Shown here piece after piece: positions 55,340 to 63,880 of a stretch of DNA of 64,000 nucleotides. The notes beneath the pieces are model-generated. The model searched no databases. It was not told the origin of the DNA and saw only the letters and a program-made list of their open reading frames with translations. Source of the stretch: Deltaproteobacteria bacterium (GTDB taxonomy: Bacteria > Myxococcota > UBA727 > VGSZ01); contig JADZDP010000105.1 of assembly GCA_020850995.1 (NCBI GenBank), positions 31,515 through 95,514 of the forward strand, given 5' to 3'. Both the position numbers and the translations under genes were made by a program. Position 1 is the first letter of the stretch. Each line of letters begins with the position of its first letter.

Positions 55340-56854
55340 ATGGCACTCGGCATCGACTTCGGCACTACCCGCACGCTCGTGGCCTGTGCCGATCGGGGCA
55401 ACTACCCCGTCGTCAGCTTCGTCGACGATGCGGGCGACGCGCACGAGCACGTGCCGAGCGTGGTGACCGAGCAGGGCGGCCGCCTGTACTACGGCTTCGA
55501 CGCGCTCCGGCTGGCGCGCGAGGGCGCGCCGCTGGTGCGCAGCTTCAAGCGCATGCTGGCCGCGGCCGACGTCACCTGCGACACGCCGGTACAGGTGGGC
55601 GCGCTCGAGGTCCCGCTCCTCGAGCTTGTCACGGGCTTCCTCGGGCACGTACGGCAGGCGCTGCGCACGACCTCGAACGCACCGCGCACGGCGAGCGCCG
55701 GCGCGACCGCCGTCGCCGTGCCCGCCCACGCGCACGGCGCACAGCGCTTCATCACGCTCGAGGCCTTCCGCGCCGCCGGCTTCGAGGTCGCGGCGATGCT
55801 GAACGAGCCCTCCGCTGCTGGGCTCGAGTACACGCATCGGCAGGAGCGCACGCTCACCGCCCGCCGCACGCGGGTGGTCGTCTATGACCTTGGCGGCGGC
55901 ACCTTCGATGCGTCCTTGGTCAAGGTCGACGGCGGGCACCACGACGTGCTCGCCACTGCGGGCCTCAACCGCCTGGGCGGCGACGACTTCGACGAGGTGC
56001 TGTGCGAGCTGGCCTGTGCCCGCGCTGGGGTGCGCGCGGGCGAGCTTGCGGCCGATGCGCGCGCCGCGCTCCTCGATCACTGCCGCGACGTCAAGGAGCG
56101 CATCTCGCCGCAGGCGCGCCGCGTCACCATCGAGCTCGGCGCGGCCGGGCGCGGCGAGGTCCAGGTCACCGTCGACGAGCTGTACGCCGCGTGCGCGCCG
56201 CTGGTGGAGCAGACCATGGCGGCCATGGCACCGCTCCTGCGTGGGCTCGACGACGACGCGCTCGCCGACATCGCGGGCATCTACTTGGTGGGCGGTGGCA
56301 GCGGCTTGCCCTTGGTGGCGCGCGTGCTCAAGGAGCGCTTCGGTCGACGGGTGCACCGCTCGCCCTACCCGGCGGCGTCGACGGCCATCGGCTTGGCGAT
56401 CGCCGCCGACGGCGCGCTCGGCTTCTCGCTCGCCGATCGCTTCTCGCGCTGCTTCGGCGTGTTCCGCGAGCGCGACGGCGGCCGCGCGCTCGCCTTCGAC
56501 CCGATCTTCCTGCCCGAGACCGTGCAGCCGCGCGAGCATGCCGCCGTCATGGTGAGTCGTCGCTACCGCGCGGCGCACAACCTCGGGCACTTCCGCTTCG
56601 TCGAGTGCAGCCGCGTCGACGACGCCGGCGATCCCGTGGGCGACGTCATGCCCTTTGGGGACGTGCGCTTCCCCTTCGATCCCTCGCTCCGCGGTCGCGC
56701 CGACCTCGAGCACGTGCCCGTGGAGCGACGTGACAACGGGCCCGAGGTCGAAGAGCGCTACCTGATCGACCCGGCCGGGCTCGTCGAGGTGCAGATCGAA
56801 GACACCCGCACCGGCTTCGCGCGATCGTTCCGTTTGGGACGCGTGGAGCGGTAG
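55340..56854 (+). CDS. Hsp70-family chaperone-like ATPase
   Basis: 504 residues from the ATG at 55340 (a GTG at 55328 is the alternative). The actin-like ATPase domain is complete: phosphate 1 motif LGIDFGTTRTLVA, connect 1 region, phosphate 2 motif VYDLGGGTFDASLV, and adenosine motif IYLVGGGSGLPLVARVL. The C-terminal part (about 370-504) is much shorter than in DnaK and has a beta-rich FRFVECSRVDDAGDPVGDV region without a lid, so it is not DnaK itself. Partner DnaJ/GrpE genes are not near. A specialised Hsp70 paralog of unknown client. Confidence 0.86.
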   Translation: MALGIDFGTTRTLVACADRGNYPVVSFVDDAGDAHEHVPSVVTEQGGRLYYGFDALRLAREGAPLVRSFKRMLAAADVTCDTPVQVGALEVPLLELVTGFLGHVRQALRTTSNAPRTASAGATAVAVPAHAHGAQRFITLEAFRAAGFEVAAMLNEPSAAGLEYTHRQERTLTARRTRVVVYDLGGGTFDASLVKVDGGHHDVLATAGLNRLGGDDFDEVLCELACARAGVRAGELAADARAALLDHCRDVKERISPQARRVTIELGAAGRGEVQVTVDELYAACAPLVEQTMAAMAPLLRGLDDDALADIAGIYLVGGGSGLPLVARVLKERFGRRVHRSPYPAASTAIGLAIAADGALGFSLADRFSRCFGVFRERDGGRALAFDPIFLPETVQPREHAAVMVSRRYRAAHNLGHFRFVECSRVDDAGDPVGDVMPFGDVRFPFDPSLRGRADLEHVPVERRDNGPEVEERYLIDPAGLVEVQIEDTRTGFARSFRLGRVER

Positions 56855-56915
56855 CGAGCCCCGGTGCCACCTGACCGACACCCTCGATCGACGAACGGGA
56901 TCGCGGCACTGGGGA

Positions 56916-57530
56916 TCACAGCTCGACGGCGCGTCGCGGGCGCGCCTTCGCGTCGCCGTGGCGCGCGTCCATCTCGCGATCGAGATCGTCGAGGTCGTCG
57001 CGGCTGAGCCGCGCCGCCGCCAGCGGGAACAACGACTCCTCTTCCAGCTTCATGTGCGCGTCGAGCAAGTTGCGCAGCGCGCGCGCCTCGGCAGCGCCGG
57101 CGAGCAGGTCGGGGCTCGCGCAGGTGCCCGCCGCCATGGCGGTCATGAGCGGCCCGAGGTGCTCGAGCAGCTCTTCCATGCGATCGTGGCCGCGACTGGT
57201 GGCGTCGATGATGGCGCGCTCGGCATCGGAGAGCTCGACGCGGCGCAGGCGCGGGAACAGCCCCACCTCCTCGTCCTCGTCGTGCCACAAGAGCGGGCCG
57301 CTGAAAAACTCGCGTAGCTGCAGCGCCTTGCCCTTGTCGAGCGCGCCGCGGCTGGCCGCGTCGAACAGCGTGGTCAGCACCGCCATGGACTCACGGATCT
57401 CGGCGTGAAAGGCGGTGAGCCGCGCGAGCGGGCCGCCGGCGCCCGAGCCGCTCGCCGGCGCCTGATCGATGCGCGGGCCGGTGTTCTCGCGGGTGACGCG
57501 GGTCTTGCCGGAACGCGGTCGTCTGGTCAT
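56916..57530 (-). CDS. hemerythrin-domain (HHE) protein
   Basis: 204 residues from the ATG at 57530. A four-helix HHE domain spans about 35-185. Iron-ligand candidates: AFHAEIRES, LLWHDEDEEVGLFPRL (H...E), GHDRMEELLEHL, and DAHMKLEEESLFPL. The first 35 residues are basic and disordered and the C-terminal tail is charged. Members bind a di-iron centre and act as oxygen, NO or iron sensors or repair proteins. Ends 61 bp from the convergent Hsp70 gene. Confidence 0.88.
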   Translation of the reverse strand: MTRRPRSGKTRVTRENTGPRIDQAPASGSGAGGPLARLTAFHAEIRESMAVLTTLFDAASRGALDKGKALQLREFFSGPLLWHDEDEEVGLFPRLRRVELSDAERAIIDATSRGHDRMEELLEHLGPLMTAMAAGTCASPDLLAGAAEARALRNLLDAHMKLEEESLFPLAAARLSRDDLDDLDREMDARHGDAKARPRRAVEL

Positions 57531-57636
57531 GCGTGGAGCCGAGCACTGAGCGTGCCACGCCGCAAGCCCGCGCCCAGCCGCAGCAGCGCGGCGCGCGCTG
57601 GCGCGATTTCGCACAAGGGCGTGCTCGCTGCCGCGC

Positions 57637-60324
57637 TCAGCGGCGAGCGCGCAGCAGCAGCGCCGCCACCAGCGCCAGCCCGGCGAGCGCCACGGGGGCA
57701 GCGCGGCCCTGCGCGTGGTTGCAGTTGCAGTCATCCGGCGGCGCCGGCTCGTCGACCTCGCACTCGCTGTCGGTGGCCAGGTTGTCGACGTCGATGTTGG
57801 TGAGGGCGGCCCCGCCAGCGGGCGCGACGATCTGCACCACGAAGCTGCGCGCGAGGCAGGGGTCGCTCTCGAGCGTGTGGGTGAAGCTGGCGTCCGCCTG
57901 GCCCGTGGACTGGTTCGGCTCGCCGATGGTCGCCACCGACGAGGTGGCGCTCACGTCGAAGTCGATCTCCTCGCCCGCGGCGTTGGTGGGCGTCGCCAAG
58001 CTGCCGCCCGACCCCTCGTAGGTCCAGGTGATGCGCTCCTCGCCCTCGACGACGATGACGCTCATGGGCTCGGGGTCGCCGCCGCCGCCCACAACGCCAG
58101 CTAGACCGCCCGCGCCTTGCGCCCAGGTGAGCGTGAAGCCGCCCGAACCCGGGGGCACCTGCACGCGGACCTGCAGGATGCCGGGCGCGAAGTTGGTCAG
58201 ACCCACGTCGGACTTGCCCGGCTGGTTGAGGAGCGCGAAGGGCGTCGAGTCGAACGCGCCCTCGTCGTCGGCGGCGGACAGCGTCACGATGCGCGCGCAG
58301 TCGGACAGGCCGCGCCTGTCGAGCTCGGCCTGCGCGGCGTCGGCCACCGATGCGCCGAGCGTGCTCTCGTCGCGAACCGCCTGCACCAACGCGGCCGAGG
58401 CCTTGCCGAAGTCCTCGTCTGGGTCCGACACCGCGATGGCTGCCAGCGCGGCGCGCTCCAGCCCTTCGATCTTGTCGACGTCGCCGCCCAAGGTGGCGCG
58501 GATCGACCACAGCGCGCCGGCCCAGGGCTCGCTGTCGCCGTGGACCTCGCCGATGAGCGACTCGGGGCAGCGCTTGTCGTTGTCGTTGTTGCGCAGGCCG
58601 GTCTCGCCGCCCTCGGTGAGGCCCGCAGAGGCGTACTCGCCCATCTCGGGGTCGTTGGCGTACGACGCCGAGAAGTAGTCGGACCAGCCCTCGTTCATGG
58701 CCCCCGGCTCCACGTGCGAGCCCCAGTCGTCGACGCCGTTGCTGGCGAGCTGCGGGTTGAGCGTGTGGATGATGCCGTGCGTGAACTCGTGGCGCACGAT
58801 GTCGCCGTCGTAGGCGAAGTCACGGTAGCCCTGGAAGTAGGTGTTGGAGTCGAAGGGGCGCGAGAACAGCGCCGCCAGCGCCTGGAACTCGGGCGGGATG
58901 TTGATGGGCCCACCCTCGAGCGCTGGGATGAAGGCGGCGTTCGGGATGCGCTGGAAGTCGTCGATGATGATGGGGCGCTCTTCCGACGCGCCCCGACTGC
59001 CGCCAAGGGGCGAGATCTGGATGGCCATCGACTGCAGGTCGACCTCGGGGATCATCATGTTGACGGCGATGTGGAAGGGCAGCGCCGCGCGCGTGCTGCC
59101 CGCGACCGGGTTGCCCTCGTCGTCGAGCGAGTGGCCCTGGGCGTCGCAGCGCATGGACTGCTGTTCCAGGCAGAAGGTGTCGTCGAAGATGTCGCGGATG
59201 TGTTGGAAGTACTCGTAGGACGCGTGGTAGGCGGCCACCTCGGCGAAGGCGTCTTCTTCGGCGGCGCAGCCCGCCAGGTCGGCCTGGCCCGCCGACGAGT
59301 CGGTGGAGCCGCAGGGCCGGCGCGCCTCGAGGCGGTCAGCGTCGACGGGATCGGCGAACCAGCCGTCTTCGCCAGCGGGGCCCGCGCCGTGCTGGCTCTT
59401 GGCGCGCGGCAGCTCCGCGCAGAACGCGACCTGCGCGTAGAGCATGTCGCCGTCGAAGCCGATCTGCGACAGGTCGAAGGGCAACGACGAGGTGGGGATG
59501 GCCAGGTTGATGACCGAGGTGATGGCGCCCGGCGTGTCGGCCTCGGCGCAGGTGGCGACGTCGCGCGCTAGGCCGCCCGGCGGCAAGTCGTCGAGGCAGG
59601 TCTGGGTGCCGTCGTTGCACTGGTAGTGCTTGCAGCAGTTGGCGGTCTCGAAGTGCTCGCCGACGAGGTTGGCGCCGGCGCCGAGGGGCAGGAGCCCGTC
59701 GAGGGTGCCGAGCTCAAGCTCGTCCTCGAGGTCGGCGTCGGGGCCCGAGGGTTGATCGTTGGGGAAGAGCTGGGCCGCCGTCGGCGAAGGCCCGGCCTCG
59801 CCTTCACCTTCACCCTCACCCTCGCCCTCGCCCTCACCTTCACCCTCGCCTTCACTACCTCCGAACTGGATCGCGGGTTGCGCGCGCAGCACCGCACCCG
59901 TCGCGGCGTCGACCCAGACGTCGCGCACGTCTTGCAGGCGCCACGTGGGCACGCGCACGCGCCAGGTGGCCATCAGCCCGTCCGCGCGAGCGAGCCAGAC
60001 GGCGCGCCCGAAGCCGGCCGTGTTCTCGACCGTGGGGTCGCGGAACAGGCAGGTGCGCACGTGCGCGCATGCGGCGGCCACGGCGTGCGCCTCATCGACC
60101 TCGAAGGAGCTGAGCGGCACCAACGAGCGCGCCGGTCGCACCAGTCGGCCGTCCACCGACACCCGGTCAGCTCCCTCTACGGGGACGCCGTCGATCACCG
60201 GGCGCGCCCGCTCGACGACCCGCGCGCCGATGCGGTGCGTCCGCAGCTCCAGCACGGGGGCCTGCGCGGCGGCGGCGCCCGCGAAGGTGATCAGGGCGAG
60301 GCTGACGACGACGATGCGCTGCAT
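57637..60324 (-). CDS. secreted HEXXH metalloprotease with GEGE linker and MYXO-CTERM anchor
   Basis: 895 residues. Signal peptide about 1-20 (ITFAGAAAA/QAP). A FTP/PepSY-like propeptide (about 22-155) is followed by a GEGE linker (157-176). The catalytic core has the zinc motif HEFTH (512-516) and the third ligand Glu in GAMNEGWSD (545), the pattern of M36 fungalysin/thermolysin-like enzymes. Two C-terminal beta domains follow (PGSGGFTLTWAQG..., SFVVQIVAPAGG), then the MYXO-CTERM tail (CNCNHAQG, helix, RARR). Probably anchored at the outer surface or released as an exoprotease. AGGAG before the ATG lies in a hairpin. Confidence 0.9.
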   Translation of the reverse strand: MQRIVVVSLALITFAGAAAAQAPVLELRTHRIGARVVERARPVIDGVPVEGADRVSVDGRLVRPARSLVPLSSFEVDEAHAVAAACAHVRTCLFRDPTVENTAGFGRAVWLARADGLMATWRVRVPTWRLQDVRDVWVDAATGAVLRAQPAIQFGGSEGEGEGEGEGEGEGEGEGEAGPSPTAAQLFPNDQPSGPDADLEDELELGTLDGLLPLGAGANLVGEHFETANCCKHYQCNDGTQTCLDDLPPGGLARDVATCAEADTPGAITSVINLAIPTSSLPFDLSQIGFDGDMLYAQVAFCAELPRAKSQHGAGPAGEDGWFADPVDADRLEARRPCGSTDSSAGQADLAGCAAEEDAFAEVAAYHASYEYFQHIRDIFDDTFCLEQQSMRCDAQGHSLDDEGNPVAGSTRAALPFHIAVNMMIPEVDLQSMAIQISPLGGSRGASEERPIIIDDFQRIPNAAFIPALEGGPINIPPEFQALAALFSRPFDSNTYFQGYRDFAYDGDIVRHEFTHGIIHTLNPQLASNGVDDWGSHVEPGAMNEGWSDYFSASYANDPEMGEYASAGLTEGGETGLRNNDNDKRCPESLIGEVHGDSEPWAGALWSIRATLGGDVDKIEGLERAALAAIAVSDPDEDFGKASAALVQAVRDESTLGASVADAAQAELDRRGLSDCARIVTLSAADDEGAFDSTPFALLNQPGKSDVGLTNFAPGILQVRVQVPPGSGGFTLTWAQGAGGLAGVVGGGGDPEPMSVIVVEGEERITWTYEGSGGSLATPTNAAGEEIDFDVSATSSVATIGEPNQSTGQADASFTHTLESDPCLARSFVVQIVAPAGGAALTNIDVDNLATDSECEVDEPAPPDDCNCNHAQGRAAPVALAGLALVAALLLRARR

Positions 60325-60330
60325 GGGGTC

Positions 60331-60352
60331 TCCTGGCGCCGGGGCGCCGGGA
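60331..60352 (-). promoter_or_regulatory. 5'-UTR hairpin covering the metalloprotease ribosome site
   Basis: A 10-bp inverted repeat with one mismatch (60331-60340 with 60343-60352, loop of 2) lies 6 bp upstream of the metalloprotease ATG on the minus strand. One arm includes AGGA of the Shine-Dalgarno (AGGAG). The structure could sequester the site and limit translation. Confidence 0.4.
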
Positions 60353-60458
60353 CTGTAGCAGGTGGCTCAGGTGAATCCAGCGGTGGGCCTCGTCGTCGCA
60401 ACTGGTGCGCCGCGGCACAGGGCTGACGGATCCGGCCAGCGGCCTGACATTGGGCGTC

Positions 60459-60489
60459 TTGACAGGCGCTTTCGCTGGTCGAGTAGATT
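60459..60489 (+). promoter_or_regulatory. candidate sigma-70 promoter for the gene at 60512
   Basis: A perfect -35 hexamer TTGACA (60459-60464) is followed 19 bp later by TAGATT (60484-60489), a 4/6 match to TATAAT. The spacer is slightly long. It lies 23 bp before the start codon of the plus-strand gene, in the divergent region 60325-60511, which has no other gene. Confidence 0.4.
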
Positions 60490-60511
60490 CCGCGCTCTCG
60501 CGTGAGGTTTC

Positions 60512-61174
60512 ATGCTCCGTTGTCGCCACGTCGTCGCCATCGCCATCCTCGTCACCGCGTTTGCCACAGCGCCCGCGCGCGCGGCCGTCGATCTGAGCGA
60601 GGAGGAGTTCCGTCTCTACTGCGGCTACCTCGACGCCATCGAGCAGCCCGCGGTGGCCAAGCTCAAGGGCAAGGCGCGCGACAAAAAGGTGGCCGCGATG
60701 GCCAAGGTCAAGCTGCCGGTCTTGCTCGCCGCCATCGAGAAGGGCGAGCGCGCCGGCGCCACCTGTGACGAGATCGGCAAGAAGGTCGAGGGCGACGCCA
60801 AGACCGCCGTCGAGGCGGCGCTGCCCGGCCGCGTCGTGGTGTTCAACTTCGACGACAGCGACCCCTCGCACGTGGTCGCGCAGGTCACCTGGCTCGGCAT
60901 CGACAAGAAGAAGGTGCTCGAGGAGGCGTCGCTGCTCGCCACCACCCTGGCCACCGAGGCGAAGATCACCAAGACCATCGCCATCCGCGCCGTCGACCCA
61001 GGCGCCACCGACAAGCTGGCCGACGAGGCCATGTGGTGGGAAGGGAAGATCACGCGGCCCAATGCCGTGCGCATCGACCGCGCCAAGATCACCGACTACG
61101 CCCTCACCCGGTACGTGCGCTTGTTCGACGGCTGCAAGACCAACGTGGGCGCCGATTACTGCGTGAGCAAGTAG
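60512..61174 (+). CDS. exported protein of unknown function
   Basis: 220 residues. The N-terminus has a Sec signal (about 1-24, VAIAILVTAFATAPARAA). The mature part is Lys-rich and alpha/beta: a helical N-terminal part (LSEEEFRLYCGYLDAIEQPAVAKL) and a C-terminal domain with WLGIDKKKVLEEASLLATTLA and a disulfide-capable Cys pair (FDGCKTNVGADYCVSK). No known family identified. A candidate promoter lies just upstream. The following 115 bp before the LOG-family gene hold no clear signal. Confidence 0.75.
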   Translation: MLRCRHVVAIAILVTAFATAPARAAVDLSEEEFRLYCGYLDAIEQPAVAKLKGKARDKKVAAMAKVKLPVLLAAIEKGERAGATCDEIGKKVEGDAKTAVEAALPGRVVVFNFDDSDPSHVVAQVTWLGIDKKKVLEEASLLATTLATEAKITKTIAIRAVDPGATDKLADEAMWWEGKITRPNAVRIDRAKITDYALTRYVRLFDGCKTNVGADYCVSK

Positions 61175-61289
61175 CCACGGCCAGGTGCTGGGTGGCGCCG
61201 CGGCGCAGCGTGACACGCGCCGCTCTCCCGGGCGCCGCCAGCTGCTGCCTCGGCTGGACCTGGCGGCACAAAACCTACAGAATCGGCGG

Positions 61290-62843
61290 GTGACCACCGT
61301 TCACGGCAAGCGCACCGCTCACCGCCGCACGACCACCGCCAGCAAGCCGAAGAAGGCACACGCGCCGAGCACCGCGGCGACCGCCTCCGAGCAGCAGCCA
61401 CCGTCAAAGCCAGGAGAGCCGCCCATCCCGAGCGCGGCGCACGAGGCCGCCAAGCTCGCGGCGTGGGCCGAGCCGAAGGCCACCTCGCTGGTAGAGCTGC
61501 GCGCGGCCGCCGAGAACGACACCCTCGACGCGACCTTCAAGAAGCACCTGGCCGACTTCCGCACCGCCTTCGCCGAGCTGCGTCGCCAGGCGCCGAGCGT
61601 GGTGTTCTTCGGAGGCGCGCGCCTCACGCCTGGTGATGCGTACTACGCGCTCGCCATGGCCTTCGGCGGCGAGCTCGCGCAGCGCGGTATCCCGCCAAAG
61701 ACGGGCGCGGGCCCCGGCGCCATGCATGCGGTGCCGGCGGGCTTCATCGACGTGCGCGACCGCCTGCCGCACAAGCTCTCGCAGCACCTGATCGAGGGCG
61801 TGTCGCGCTTGGCGCACCTCGCCGACCAGAGCACGCTGGGCTTCAACATCAAGCTGCCCGCCGAGCAGAAGGTCAGCCCCGCCATCGAGCGCGCTGCCGA
61901 GATCCAGCTGTTCGCGTTCCGCAAGTTCGCGCTCTACGAGAACGTGCGCGGCATCGTGGTGTTCCCCGGCGGCTTCGGCACGCTCGACGAGCTCCTCGAG
62001 GTGCTGGTGCTGGCGCGCGAGGGGCGCACGAAGGACCCCATCGTGCTCGCGGGCAAGGCCTACTGGCAGCCGATCCTCGACGCGTGGCGGGCGTCGGCCG
62101 AGCGCAACGGGCAAGACCTGCTGGCGGGGCTCCTCGATCACGTGCTGGTGACCGATGATCCACACGCCGCCATGAGCTTCGTCGAGGGCAAGACGGACGT
62201 GCGCGCCTTCGAGGACGAGCCCGAGCAGCTCTACAAGCGCATGGTGCGCGAGCTCAAGCTGGCGAGCTACGTGACCACACGTCAGGAGAAGGCGGTGACC
62301 TTCCTCGGCGGCGCGCAGCTCGCGCCCACCGACCCCGCGCTCGCGCTCGCGCGCCTCATCGCCGAGCACGTGGCGGGGCAGGGGCAGCCCGTGCGCGTCG
62401 GTGACGACGGCAACGGCGCCAACGCGGTCAAGGACGGCGCCGGCGAGGTCCAGCGCGTCCGTTGGGATCCCGCGAGCACCCAGTCGCAGCAGCGACGCAA
62501 GAAGCACTCGGTCGACGATGTCACCTTCTCCGAGCGCATCCCCCACAAGGAGACCTTGCTGCGCAACTCGTCGGCGTACGTGGTGCTGCCCGACGCCGCC
62601 CGCGGCCACGACGAGCTGACCACGGTGCTGTGCCAGATCCAAACCGGCAAGCTGCCGCGTCGGCCGCTGCTCCTCGTCGACTCGAGCTACTGGAAGCCGA
62701 TCATCGACTCCTGGGAGCGCGCCATGGTGTCGAGCACGCACGCGTACATCGAGCCAGAGGACATGAAGCTCCTGCGCCTGGTGGACAGCCTCGACGACGC
62801 CAAGGAGGCGCTGGCGGGGGCGAGCGCAGGGCCTACTGCGTGA
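61290..62843 (+). CDS. tandem LOG-family (TIGR00730-type) protein
   Basis: 517 residues from a GTG at 61290. After a basic Ala/Pro-rich N-terminus, the first Rossmann LOG domain (about 75-280) has PSVVFFGGARLTPGDAYY, GAGPGAMHAVPAG and the diagnostic PGGFGTLDELLEVL. A second copy (about 325-510) starts TFLGGAQLAPTDPALALA and has ETLLRNSSAYVVLPDAARGHDELTTVL, with the PGGxGT loop degenerate. Family members are cytokinin-nucleoside-5'-phosphate phosphoribohydrolases or nucleotide-binding proteins. The substrate is unknown. Its last 11 bp overlap the convergent gene. Confidence 0.83.
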   Translation: MTTVHGKRTAHRRTTTASKPKKAHAPSTAATASEQQPPSKPGEPPIPSAAHEAAKLAAWAEPKATSLVELRAAAENDTLDATFKKHLADFRTAFAELRRQAPSVVFFGGARLTPGDAYYALAMAFGGELAQRGIPPKTGAGPGAMHAVPAGFIDVRDRLPHKLSQHLIEGVSRLAHLADQSTLGFNIKLPAEQKVSPAIERAAEIQLFAFRKFALYENVRGIVVFPGGFGTLDELLEVLVLAREGRTKDPIVLAGKAYWQPILDAWRASAERNGQDLLAGLLDHVLVTDDPHAAMSFVEGKTDVRAFEDEPEQLYKRMVRELKLASYVTTRQEKAVTFLGGAQLAPTDPALALARLIAEHVAGQGQPVRVGDDGNGANAVKDGAGEVQRVRWDPASTQSQQRRKKHSVDDVTFSERIPHKETLLRNSSAYVVLPDAARGHDELTTVLCQIQTGKLPRRPLLLVDSSYWKPIIDSWERAMVSSTHAYIEPEDMKLLRLVDSLDDAKEALAGASAGPTA

Positions 62844-63699
62844 CCTTGGTCTTCGCGAGGACCGCGTCGTAGGCGGCGCGCGCATCGGGGAAGCCCTCGA
62901 CCGGCGACGTGAACGAGATGATCACGAGCTGGTTCTCGTCGCCCCGCTTGACGGCGCCGCGCCACGACATGCTGCGCAAGCCGGTGCCGTCGGTGGCGAG
63001 GAAGAGCGCCTCGTTGGTGGCGTCGGCGCCCTTCTCGATCACCAAGCGATCGAGCGCGTCCTTCGAATCGGGCCCGTAGCCCACCAGCAACAAGCCCTCG
63101 ACCTCGCCCACCTTCAGCGACGACGACGACGACAGGCGCCCAAGCTGGATCAGCTCGTCGAGGTCATCGGCGGTGTAGCTGTGCGCGATCTTGTCGAGCG
63201 GCACGTCGGCGCGCAGGGAGAAGAAGCTGACCTCGACGCAGTGGCCGTCGGAGGTGCCCGAGGAATGAAACGCGACGCTGCGGCCGTCGCGCTGCTGGCC
63301 GAGGTAGCGCCAGCCCTCGGGCAGCATGAGCTCGACGCCGCGCTTGGCGAGCCAGCGGCGCGCGTCGGGCGCCGCGGGCGCGCCCAGCGTGGCCGGATCG
63401 AGGCTGCCCGGTCCCGCCATGGCGGCCTGCTCGAGGGCGCCCTTGTTGATGATGTGGGCCTTGCCCTCGATGGAGCTGTGGGTGGCCGCCGAGGGCGCGT
63501 GCTCGCCGCCGAGCTGCTGCTTCTTCTTGGCGCCACTGTCGCCGCTACCGGTATCGATGAGATCCTCGTCGTCACGAATGGCGGGAAGCTCGGTGCCGCC
63601 CACGCCCGGCCGTGGGCGCGCCGACTGCTTCTTGCCCGCGTTTTGCGCGCGCGCATCGGCGGCGTTCTTGGAGAACCAGGAGCCGGGGTTGAGCTTCAC
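62833..63699 (-). CDS. unknown protein with conserved C-terminal alpha/beta domain
   Basis: 288 residues from a GTG at 63699 (TTG just before is the alternative). The N-terminal ~100 residues are charged and low-complexity (GAKKKQQLGGEHAPS), probably disordered. The C-terminal ~180 residues form an alpha/beta domain: WLAKRGVELMLPEGWRYLGQQ, CVEVSFFSLRADVPLDKIAHSYT, then EGLLLVGYGPDSKDALDRLVI and NQLVIISFTSPVEGFPDARAAYDAVL. The WRYLG...SFTSPV pattern resembles small periplasmic or lipid-binding domains, but no family is identified and there is no signal peptide. A perfect inverted repeat lies upstream. Confidence 0.7.
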   Translation of the reverse strand: MKLNPGSWFSKNAADARAQNAGKKQSARPRPGVGGTELPAIRDDEDLIDTGSGDSGAKKKQQLGGEHAPSAATHSSIEGKAHIINKGALEQAAMAGPGSLDPATLGAPAAPDARRWLAKRGVELMLPEGWRYLGQQRDGRSVAFHSSGTSDGHCVEVSFFSLRADVPLDKIAHSYTADDLDELIQLGRLSSSSSLKVGEVEGLLLVGYGPDSKDALDRLVIEKGADATNEALFLATDGTGLRSMSWRGAVKRGDENQLVIISFTSPVEGFPDARAAYDAVLAKTKVTQ

Positions 63700-63772
63700 C
63701 AATGCAGACCTTGGGCAAGTGTAGCGGCAAGGTCGTAGATGTGGAGGGCCTTCGCTTCCCCATGTGATCGGA

Positions 63773-63799
63773 CGCGGTTGACGCACGGTGTCAACCGCG
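63773..63799. promoter_or_regulatory. perfect 10-bp inverted repeat upstream of the 62833-63699 gene
   Basis: Arms 63773-63782 and 63790-63799 (cgcggttgac / gtcaaccgcg) are exact complements around a 7-bp spacer, about 74 bp before the GTG start. Could be an operator for a dimeric repressor. The rest of 63700-63880 holds no gene or clear promoter. Confidence 0.45.
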
Positions 63800-63880
63800 A
63801 ACCTTGGGGCGTGGGCGTCGATCGCGGCCTTCTGCACCCATGGCTCGCACGTGCATCGCAGGCGGCGAAGTGATCAGGGG

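Noticed and set aside
56859..56914. Inverted repeat between the Hsp70 and hemerythrin genes considered as a bidirectional terminator
   Set aside because: The arms are separated by about 36 bp and one pair is a wobble, with no T-runs on either side.
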